This document shows, piece by piece, positions 34,792 to 45,100 of a stretch of 64,000 nt of DNA (position 1 is its first letter; the number at the start of each line of letters is the position of its first letter). Location: positions 25,272,667-25,336,666 of the forward strand of contig CM048842.1 of NCBI GenBank assembly GCA_026545765.1, read 5' to 3'. The DNA is from Plantago major (Eukaryota; Streptophyta; Magnoliopsida; Lamiales; Plantaginaceae). The position numbers and the translations under genes were made by a program. Below the pieces are notes generated by a model. The model saw only the letters and a program-made list of their open reading frames with translations. It made no database searches and was not told where the DNA came from.

Positions 34792-36208
34792 TGTTAGGAA
34801 TATATGTTAGCATTTTGATCACTCATCACATGTTCTTATCTTAGCCAGAAAGGTGATTAAGTACTCTTGGTTCACTTGAACATTGTAAAAGAAGAAATCA
34901 CTGAGTATGATTAGTCTAGTAAATCTTGTATTAGGATTATAGGTCTCTGAGTGTAATTTTTATTTCAAGAAGACCATGAATATCAATCCTAGCAATGGAG
35001 CTTTTCTGAAGATTAGAAGACTAAAGATTGCACAAGGTTTATGGAGACACAAAGGTTTAGTCTAACTCAGAAAGACTATGTCTTTAATCCTTTCTTAAGT
35101 ATATTAACTTTCTTTCGAAATATGATTCTGGACATATGACATCATGAGTATGGAGCATGCAAGCCATCAGAAAGGCTCATGTATCCGTTGAGACTAAAGG
35201 ACAATGAACAGTACTATGCATTAAGTGCATCGGCAGAAATGCTGCAAAAAGCAAGTCCTCTCTGAAACAAGAGATAGTGACTTCTGAGTACATAGTTCAA
35301 GATATAAACGGATATAATTTGATAGAGAGCACAACGGATACAATTCAAACGCCTCTCAAATTTATCTATATATATCGCACACTTAGATGTTTAAATACAT
35401 ACCTTAAAACGCTCTATCTTGCAAACTTACCATCAAACAAAGTATTCTCCCAAGCACTCTACTATCCTTTCTGAAAGCTTTATGTTGCTTGAAGAATAAC
35501 TAGTAGTTCTAAGTTGTCCTGAACCTTAACAAGAGATTTTTATTCGTGAAAGAGTTGAACTATCAGATACCCTTTCTGAAGCTCATTCTCCAGAACGGAC
35601 ATCAATTACTTGGGTCAGTAAAGAGCAGACTGCCATTCACTGAACAAGTGTATTAAGTAGTCTCGTTCTGTTTGGCTCTCTGTGAACATAACTGAAAAGT
35701 TATACGAGAAGCCTTTCTGACAAAACCTTATAACCAACACCATCAAGGCGTGGAGTAGAGGAAGTACTTGATTTGGGAAATCAGGGAATAACTCCAAGGT
35801 TATATGAGTAGAGGAAGTACTTAGCTGTAGGAGCTGGGGAATAACTCAGGGGGAACATTTGGTTGGAAACCATTTGTTTAGGAATCTTAGAATAGGATTA
35901 TTGTAAGGTGAACTCAATTATTTGTTCAAGTGAATTCTAGGTCTCAGAAAGACCGAAGTGGATTAGTTGGAGGATTACGCCACCTCCAGATACCACTATA
36001 CTTGCTGTGTTATTTACCTTTCTGTATTTACATTTCAGCAAAGCACACACACACACTTATTGTTTCGCACTTACCTATCTTAAAGTCTTCCGGCCTGAAT
36101 TTAAGTATCGAAACCCCTGTGTTTCGAGAAATCGTTTATCGACAAAAGTTTTAAAAGACTATTCACCCCCCCCTCTAGTCTTTTACTTTGCCGTTATCTG
36201 GACCAACA
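34792..36208 (+). repeat. 5' LTR of element B
   Basis: 1417 bp, TGTTAGGAATATATG to CTGGACCAACA. Confidence 0.95.
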
Positions 36209-36210
36209 AG

Positions 36211-36222
36211 TGGTATCAGAGC
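36211..36222 (+). other. Primer binding site of element B (tRNA-iMet)
   Basis: TGGTATCAGAGC, two bases after the 5' LTR. Confidence 0.95.
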
Positions 36223-36325
36223 AGGAGGTTCACAAGCCTTCTGCACTGAACCTAGATCCCCAGATAGGTGAAGAAACTTTGTCCCTCTCTGAGGACTATG
36301 TAATTTGTGTGTTAAGTGTGAAGGT

Positions 36326-38360
36326 ATGTCTCTGAGTGATGCGCCCATTCTGAAACCAGAAAACTACGAGAAATGGAAGAACAACATGATGCTCCATCTG
36401 GAGGCCATTAGTGACGAAATGATCTATTTCATCAATGAAGGGCCTATCAAAATTAGACAACTCAAACAAGTTACTGAGGTGTCTGATGGAAGAAAAGCCT
36501 CAGACAAGGAAGATGAAAGCGAGGATATGGTTGCTAGTGATAGTAGTCATATTGCTCGTGGAAGCATTATGTATGAAGACAAGCCAAGAGAGCTCTGGAC
36601 ATCTGAAGATGCCAAGAGACACAGATTGGATGGTCAAGCTCGTAATATCATCATCAGATCGACACCTGAGCACATACAGTGTAAACTGTGGGGTGCTAAA
36701 ACGGCGAAAGTTGCCTGGCAATTGATTGAAGAAATCTGTGCCGGAACTGAGAAAACCAAAGAAAACAAGTTCGAAGTTCTGAAATTGAAGTTCCAAAACT
36801 TCAAACAAGGTCCCACTGAAACTCTGGAAGAACTTGATTTCAGATTTACTACTCTTATGAGTGATATGGCTGCAAGAAAATGCTCTTGCAGTAAGACACA
36901 TGAAGAAATTTGTGAGTCAAGAGATTGAGAGAAGAAAAGCTAAAGAAAAGCTGAAAAAGCATCTTGGCCCAAACTATCATCAGTACAAGAACATACAAAT
37001 GAACAACTCTCTAAACACCCCCATTCAGAAAGGCGTTAGTACTGAAGCTGCAGAAATAGGAAATGACATCTGTTTCTATTGTCAAAAGCCTGGTCACTTC
37101 AAGAGAGATGGTCCTGCTTTAAACAAGCACAAGATAGGTGACAAGAAGGACAGAAGAAATTTCAAAAGAAATCAAAGAGCCTTACTGACTGAAGAAAGGA
37201 AGAAGATTCAAATTCAACTTGATGCTCTAGACATTGAGACAGATTCTCAAGATGGAGATTCAGATAACTCAAACCTACCATCACCAGAATTGTGTGGAAT
37301 CACTCACGATGTAATCGACTTCGGTCTTAAGAAGAATGAAATGTGTGGAGTTGCTGAGATTGCTGGTCCAGAAATCTCCAACATTGAAATGTGTCTTATG
37401 GCTGATGAGGTAACTAACAATTCACAATTTCTGTACTATGAAAGTGATGATGGAATTGAGGATCTGGAGTTGGTCAAGAGTGAATTGGATCGTTATGAGA
37501 AAGAATTTCTGGAAGCACAATCCAAAACCAGAATTCTAGGGGAAAGCAAAGAAATTCTTGAAAAAGAGGTTTCTGAGCTAACCAAGGTATCTGAGAACAA
37601 GAACGCTGAAATAGCCTTTCTGAAAGCTCAGATATCTGAAAATGAAAATTCTCACAAACTAGCCTTGGATGAACTTAATATGAAAATGATGAAGCTGCTT
37701 TCTGAGAATGAAGAACTCGGAAAGAAAGAGCTATCCTTCCAATCTTATGCAAAGGCTAGTGACACTCTCACTGAGGTTCAATCCTATCTTAGAGATCCCT
37801 CTGAGAAAGGTGGACTTGGACTTGATGAACAATCGAGTAATTCATCTCCTCTGAAGAAGAGTGATGAAAGGTTGACCTTTGTAAAAAGTCAACAGAATGG
37901 TTCTTCAACCACCTATAGCATTGGTCAGAAAGCTAGGGTAGTTGACAAAGGAAAAGGGGTAGCAACTCAGCCTTTAAAAGAACAACAAGTTCACAAGAAA
38001 CATGTGGATAAGGTTTCTGAAAAGAAACACAACCCTCAGACATGCAACCATCCACATTGCTATATTACTAGGAAGGGAAGAATTGCTGGAATAGGCAAAT
38101 TCTCAACTGCACCATTTTATGAAAATAAAGATGGTGCAGAAACTAGTAAGGCTTCTGAAGAACGCATTCAGAAAGCCAAAGGTGTTCAAAATGGCATTGA
38201 CTATCGTGCTATTGGAAAAGTTCTTCTACAACAATATAAGGAAGGACAAGAACAATGGCGCAAGGCTGATATTGCACGTAGCAATAGACAGAAGTGGAAG
38301 AAATCTCAAGCCACTGAAAAACTGAATGCCAGAGCTAGAAGGAACTGGCGGAAAGGCTAA
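36326..38360 (+). pseudogene. gag of element B, with internal deletion
   Basis: Starts at the ATG at 36326 (MSLSDAPILKPENYEKW), the same start as in A. The capsid-type region runs to LMSDMAA near 36870. There the sequence jumps directly to the segment found about 257 bp further in A, losing that part of the capsid and shifting the frame; the first frame stops at 36926. The second frame continues to 38360. It has the zinc knuckle CFYCQKPGHFKRDG near 37072, whose last cysteine is glycine, and a long acidic, coiled-coil-like region (about 37450-37740). A lost a different cysteine of the same knuckle. Functional loss is certain from the deletion. Confidence 0.87.
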
Positions 38361-38594
38361 GTTCTTTGAAAAGCAACCCCGAAACCTGTGGTCCGAAAGC
38401 ATCAAAGGAACACCTAGAAACACCCAAGAAGGAAGATTGAGATCAAAATTACGATTTTATTGCATCTCCTTCATTCAAGTTAGACAAAACAAACTCCCAA
38501 GAAATTCACTACAATGTGGATTCCTCTTTGGAAGAATGTTTAGTCTAAATGGTTCTATCTCTGAAGCAAGAACCTAACTCCTGTTTTCTGTTTT

Positions 38595-39521
38595 GTGCAG
38601 AACGCCTCTTGGACTAAGGCTCAATGGCTATTTGATAGTGGATGCGGAAAGCACATGACAGGAGACAAAGCAAATCTGGTCAACTACAAAGCTTGCAACA
38701 ATGGACCAGACATCAGATTTGCTGGAGGAGAATTAAATCCCTCTTTGGGATTTGGCAACGTCAAGTTAGGATCATTAACAATCACTGACGTATTACATGT
38801 TAAGGGTTTGAAATATAATCTATTTAGCATGAGCCAGTTTGCAGACAAGGGATTTACTGTGAAATTCAAAGCAAAGTATTGCAAACTTATTGACAATGAG
38901 TCAAAGCAGATAGTCTTGGTTGCTCGGCGGAAAGGAAGTCTTTATGTTGCCGATTGGGCATCTGCCACAATTGAAGAATGTCTCATGGTGAGTCAATCAG
39001 GTCACTGTAAGAGCCTTTGGTTATGGCACAAAAGAATGAGTCACTTGAATTTCAAAACTCTGAACAAACTTGCCAAGAAAGAGTTAGTGGTTGGCCTTCC
39101 GAAAACATCTTTCAGAAAGGATGGTATCTGTTCTGCCTGTCAGATGGGAAAACAATCCAAAATCTCTTTCAAGTCCAAAAACAGACACTCTAGTGTTAGA
39201 CCACTGCAACTATTACACATGGATCTTTTTGAATCATCTGTAACTAGTTATGCAGGAAAGAAGTATGGTCTTGTTGTTGTAGATGACTTCTCAAGATTCA
39301 CTTGGGTTGTCTTTCTGAAGCACAAATCTAATGCAAGGGTGGAGATACCAAACTTGTTGAATAAGCTTGAAGTCATGAAAAATGAAGTATCTGCAATCAG
39401 AACAGACCATGGTACTGAGTTTGTCAACCAGTACATAAAGAAATTTTGTACCAGCAAAGGTATACAAGTCATAATCATAGTGATTCACATGGTACCAGCA
39501 AAGAACAGACCATGGTACTGA
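38595..39521 (+). pseudogene. Protease and integrase of element B, integrase truncated
   Basis: Protease motif WLFDSGCGKHMTG near 38627 is intact, with the catalytic aspartate that A has lost. The GAG-pre-integrase zinc region (LWHKRMSHLNF, GICSACQMGK) and the first two integrase acidic residues (HMDLF near 39220, RTDHGTEF near 39400) are present. After KGIQ at about 39465 the sequence enters a scrambled junction, and about 760 bp are missing compared with A, including the third catalytic residue (the glutamate of VAERKN) and the integrase C-terminus. The frame ends at 39521. The deletion removes integrase activity. Confidence 0.87.
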
Positions 39522-39600
39522 GTTTGTCATACAGATACTGAAGAAGTATCAAGTCATAATCATAGTGATTCACATTCAGATCATATAGATGTTGACCCTA
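39400..39600 (+). other. Template-switch-like scar in the integrase of element B
   Basis: Two short stretches appear twice in scrambled order: a 24-bp block AAGTCATAATCATAGTGATT... at 39466 and 39551, and GAACAGACCATGGTACTGAG at 39400 and 39503. A short ACCAGCAAAG is also repeated (39450, 39493). In A each occurs once, about 760 bp apart in part. This order needs at least three jumps, as expected of template switching in reverse transcription. Confidence 0.8.
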
Positions 39601-39650
39601 CTTGCCCTAAACCCATGATGAGATAGATCAAGGATCATCCTGCAAAAGAT

Positions 39651-40591
39651 GTGATTGGACCAATCAATCAAGCTGTTAGGACTAGGAGAGCAATAGCTGA
39701 AAATGCTAATTCTCTCTTTGGATGTTTTATCTCAAACATTGAACCAAAAACTATAGAAGAAGCATTAAGAGACCAAGACTGGATCTCTGCAATGCAAGAA
39801 GAGTTGGATCAGTTTGAAAGAAAGAAAGTCTGGAAACTAGTTCCATTTGTAGAAGGAATTTCTGTGATTGGAACTAAGTGGGTTTTCAGAAACAAGATGA
39901 ATGAATCTGGTGAAATAACCAGAAACAAAGCAAGGTTGGTTGCCAAGGGATTCACCCAGACTGAAGGTTTAGATTTTGATGAGTCATATGCACCAGTTGC
40001 CAGATTGGATGCAATAAGACTCTTTCTGGCCTTTGCAGCTCATAAATATTTTAAATTTATCAGATGGATGTCAAAAGTGCATTCTTGAATGGTGAACTTG
40101 CTGAGGAAGTCTATGTTGAGCAACCACCTGGCTTTGAAGTTTCCTCAGAAAGTAGAATGGTCTATAAGCTTCAGAAAACTCTTTACGGACTGAAACAGGC
40201 TCCAAGAGCATGGTATGACACTTTGGCCAAATACCTTCTGGAAAGTGGTTTCAAGAAAGGTGAAGTTGATAAAACTTTATTTACTTTAAATCATGATGGA
40301 AAACTACTCTTAGTTCAAGTATATGTTGATGACAATATATTTGGATCTAAGGACAAGCAACTTTGTGATGACTTTGCAAATCTCATGAAAAGTAAATTTG
40401 AGATGAGCATGATGGGAGAATTGAACTATTTCCTAGGATTGCAAGTCAAGCAACTCATTGATGGAATATTCATTAGTCAGACAAAGTATGCAAAAGACAT
40501 GCTCACAAAGTTCAATCTTAAGCCTTCTGAAAAGAATGCTAAGATACCTATGAGCATAGGAACCAAGATGACCTATCTTGAATCGAGATAA
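39651..40591 (+). pseudogene. Reverse transcriptase of element B, one frameshift
   Basis: A first frame (39651-40088) covers the linker and RT N-terminus ([31 protein letters not shown]). It shifts near 40045-40060 in an AT-rich run (ATATTTTAAATTTATCAGATGG). The second frame (40064-40591) carries [24 protein letters not shown] and YVDDNIFGS near 40323. YVDD is intact, with N in place of the usual I behind it. The frame ends near 40591. Confidence 0.88.
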
Positions 40592-41264
40592 GAGTGTTGA
40601 TGAACAAAAGTATAGGAAATTGATAGTTCACTACTTTACCTTCTTTAGCGGACACGATATTCAATATGCGTTGGAGTGTGCTAGATTTCAAACAAATCCA
40701 ATGCAATCACACTACAACACCGCTATGAAAGTATTAAAGTATGTGAAAAGGTACAGATGATGTAGATGTGGTATCCTAAAGAAAGTGGATTGAGTTTGGG
40801 GTTACTCGGATCTTCGATTATCTTTGGATCAATGCTTGATAGGAAAAGTACCTCGGGAACTTGTGGGTTTAAGAACTAGACTTATCTCGTGGTTTAGCAA
40901 GAAACAAAACTCAATTGCAACTTCTACCACGGAGGTGAATATATTCTTTGGTTGTTGTACAACACAAATTCTGTGGATTCAACAACAACTCAGAGACTAT
41001 GGACTCAATGAAGAGAAAACTACCATTTTCTGTGATAACACAAGTGCTATTACAATCACACAGAACCCCAGGTTCCATGCCAGAACAAAGCACATTGATG
41101 TTAGACACCACTTCATCAGAGACCATGTTGAGAAAGGCAATATAGAGATACTCAAGATTGGCACAGAAGGCCAACTTGCAGATATCTTCACTAAGCCCTT
41201 ACAAGAAAGCCGGTTCTTGACTTTGAGACACAATCTTGGATTAATGGAGTTGCCTAAGGACTGA
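40592..41264 (+). pseudogene. RNase H of element B, degenerate N-terminal half
   Basis: The first half (40592-40900) is shredded: blocks such as ARFQTNPMQSHYNTAMKVLK survive in one frame and others are out of frame. The second half is open from about 40940, with KTTIFCDNTSAITITQNP and HIDVRHHFIRDHV, to the stop at 41264 after MELPKD. The equivalent pol end in A is at 1827. Confidence 0.85.
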
Positions 41265-42186
41265 AAAATTGTCCTGAATCTCTAAAGTCTGAATAAGTGA
41301 GTAGGCCTCTGAGAACAGGTTCTCAGAAAGCCAAGTTGACAAGATGTGATGCAAAGGTTTCTGAGTAGCAACACTCAGGAAGGCAAAACATTTCTGGAAC
41401 GGGTATCCAGAAAGGCAGAGGTTGGTGCACACTTAATAAGTAAATAAGACTAGAACTTACTTACTGAGAGTGGGTCAAATACATTCAAACAACTGAAGCT
41501 TCTGACACTTGAATTCAGAAAGCTATTTAGTCATAAAGAGAAATGGACACACAAAGCCCAAAAGGTATAAGTTCTGAAAGTCAAACATGTGCTATGTCTT
41601 GTATTTTTACCATTTTTATGATAAACAATATATAGATAAGGACTTGACACTCAGATTGATAAGATCAAACGATTAAGTGTTCCTACTCTTTACTAAGTGA
41701 CACAATGAATGTAGCATATTAAAAATCCATCAAGTCGGCACATTACCATTTGTTGATTGATATCATTACAAGATATTCAATATAAGCCCTTGATGAATAA
41801 ACGTTTGATCTCATCGATTGAGATTAAAACAAAGCAAGTAATGTCTGTTGATAAATGCAGACATGGCCCACTACGCATTTAATGAAGTACAAAGGACGTA
41901 CCACGCCTATGCAGATGCAAAGACACGCATTCATATTCAACTATATGTATGTTGTATCTATGTACATTTTGTCTGCTATATATATAGGATTTGGGCAAAA
42001 GACAAACACTTTTACCAATTCCGAAATTTCAAACTTGCATCAAAACAGCAAAATCTCTCAAGATTTCTGCAAAACCCCCTCTGCAAACTAAACTTCTTGT
42101 GCTTAATCTTCTGAAAAGACAGACTAATCTCGATTAATTGTGCAAAACTCATCTGAAAAACACTCACTCAAAACTCTATATAAGAG
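41265..42186 (+). promoter_or_regulatory. Pol-ORF3 spacer of element B with TATA box at 41977-41986
   Basis: 922 bp without a convincing reading frame. TATATATATA at 41977-41986 lies about 200 bp upstream of the ORF3 ATG (42187), the usual distance for a TATA box plus a 5' untranslated leader. The element, its surroundings and the distance are kept in A. A promoter is an inference. Confidence 0.5.
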
Positions 42187-45100
42187 ATGGCACCCAAGAA
42201 GATGACCACCAAGAATCCTAAGGCCGTATCATCTGCTCCTGCTGAAAAGCAAGGAGGAAAGGAACTTAAGGTGTTGAATAAACGCCTTCTAGGAAAGTTT
42301 ACCCCATCAGACTGGAACCCTAACCACAAAATGAATTGGGGAGCTTTTCTAGTGAAGAGATATGTACCAGCAGTTATACCTTCAAAACGGAAAGAAGCGA
42401 TATTGGGAATGTGAAGAATTCCCATATCTACAAGCTTCTATCTGCACCCAGTGGACTATCCACCTTTGGATGTCTTTGGAGTTCTATAACAACTCCAAAA
42501 TCTTCACAAAAGTTGTAAATGATGAAGAAGAAAAATACATGCAAACTGAAGTCCAAGGACAAGAAATTGTTCTAGACTGCAAGACTTTCTACAAGATATT
42601 CCGATTGAAAAATCGAGGAACATTTGAAGACATCAACATCAAGGACGCTTCCATGATTCAAGGCGTCAAAGAGCTATTTGAAGAAATCCAGTTAGAAAAT
42701 GCAAAAGGTTTCCCAAGAGACTTTGTTCTGAAGGCCATCAGAACTAGTCATCTCCAGAAACACTGGAGTACTTTAGCTCTTATTATGGTCCGTTGCTTTG
42801 ATGGAAACAAAGGAGGAGTTGACCAGATAAGCATGGAGAGATGGATGATGATGCATCTTCTGAACAAGAAGCATGAAGGGCAGGAAACCCACTTCAATTG
42901 GGGGAAGTACGCCTTCAACAAATTCCTTGGACATATTGAGGAATTTGAGCCCAAAATCATCAATGGCCTTGCTGAGCCAAAGGACAATATGCACTTTGGT
43001 CTCAGAATCTGTTACATTCTGGAAACAATGGGAATCACTCTCAGAGAGAGGCAGGAAATCACAGTTACCAACTCCCTTTTCAGACACGCTTTTGAAGAAA
43101 AAGAGAAACTTGCTGCTGAGAACACACTCAGAAAGGTAGAAGAAGAAGAAACTGCACAGCAAGGTGAGGAGGTTTCTGAGCAAGCTCAAGCTAAACCTCC
43201 AGTTGCCAAGAGAAAGAGGACTCATAGGAAAAGAGCCTCCAAGCCCCTAAGCATACAAGAGGCGCAACCTTCTGGAGACAAGGTCTCAGAAGATGTTGGA
43301 CGCTCAGAAAGGCAACTCCAGAATGCCCCAAGAATCCTGAACCAGAATGCTCCAGAACTCTCTAGAGATGATAGAAATATCATAGATGGAGTGCACCAAC
43401 ACAGAATAGTGATTCTGAGGATGATGAAGTACTTGCAAAAGTACTCAAAAGATTCAAGTATGAGACCCATGGAGGAGCATCAAGCTCAGCTCTTCAGAAA
43501 GACAAGAGCCCCTACTTGACAGGAAGAAGAAGGTCTGGGTGAGGAAGATAGAATGATGGAAGATGTTGCCATTGCTTCCACATTCACAATGCCAGCACTT
43601 AATATTGCTGAAGAAAACCCTGTTCTTGAACATGTTCCTCAACCTTCTGAGAGAGCTCAACTCTCAGAATGGGATCAAACTGAGATGGAGACTCAGAATG
43701 ATACTACAGAGGAGAACAATAATGAGCACAGAGAGACTGTGGAATCACCACAAGTCCAAGAGATCAATGATCAGCCTGACACTATTCAGGTAACAAAGAT
43801 AGTTTGTATATAACATGTCAACATAAATGAATGTTAACTTGTTACTCATAAGCTGTATTTGTTACAGGCCAACTTGGAAAAACACTTTCAGGGGGAAGAA
43901 AACCTGTCCACCCCCTTGAATCAAGAAGCGGTTCCTCCAACCTCAGAACATCAAGAAGAGCCTGTCCCACAGGTAGTAAAGTTATCTCTGAACAAGAAAT
44001 AACTAAAAATGCTCTTATCTTATGTTCTAATATTCTTAATGTCTCTTTTTAGGCTCCAACTGAGGAAGTAGTGGCGGTGGAACCAACACCCCAAAACCTA
44101 GAGATTCCACAGGCTGAAAAGCTTTCTGAGGAAGTATTTACTGAGCCTTCTGCTGAGAAGGTAAGTAATTAGTAATAGTCTTCTTCAAGAATGCTCTAGA
44201 AAAACCACTCCTAAATCTTTTATGTTTGTTCTTACAGGCTCAGTCAGAAGAACAATTGGATGGAGAAACAGTTGTGTTATCTCCTCTAAAGAAAACTAAA
44301 ACTGCTGAACAAGCAGTATCTGTAGAAAAGGTTCCAGAAACCCCCAAGGTTTCTGAGAAAGATGTCGTTGAGCTTCCTCACTTGGAAGTAAGAGAAGTCT
44401 CAGAAAGCATTTTTCCACTTATCTTTCCTGTTAACAGTTTCTAAACATATTTGATTTTAATTCTCAGGTTCTAGCAGAAAGAAAGGTTGATGAGGATCAG
44501 ACTTCTCCTCACAACAAGGTATCTGAGGCCTCTATGCCCAAGCAAGCAGAAGTACAGGATAATGAGCTTAGTGTTTCTACACAGGTATGCTCAGAAAGCC
44601 TTCTTTCGCTTACAAATACTTACTCAAGTAGTTTGAGCAAAACTAACTTGAACACTTTCTTTCAGGCTCAAAGTCTAGTGCCAGTTGATTTACTCAAGGC
44701 CTTCCAAAAGCACACCTTAAAGAAACATCTCAAGTGCTTCAGACAACGGCAGAAACTCAGAAAGGCTGACCTTTCTGAATTAGCCAGAGTAATCGACGTC
44801 CCAGAGAAGAGAGCAATTGCCTTCAATCTGGAAGATTATATCCATGCATTGTTCCCAACAGAGTCCTACACATTTGCCACTCTGATGCATGAAGACTTCA
44901 TTCATGAAGTAGCACAAAGACTTTTGGCAGATTTCAAGTCTGCAGATGCTCAAACCCAAGAGCAGATGGTTACCCATCCTGCCTTGCCCAGCAAGCTCAC
45001 AACCTACCCAACTGAACAAGAAGAAGTTAATGGGAGGATGATTACATTCCCAAATGTGATCAACCTGGTTTCAGAAGATGATGAGGAGGTGGACGAAAAT

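Noticed and set aside
34478..34810. 110-codon frame in the seven-copy repeat array
   Set aside because: The frame follows the repeats, shows repeat-derived similarity only, and crosses into the LTR of B.
44585..44665. Intron 5 of ORF3 read as coding
   Set aside because: It is 81 bp and open in frame, so it could be translated, but it has good GT-AG ends and the same size and phase as its four neighbours. Kept as an intron with this doubt.
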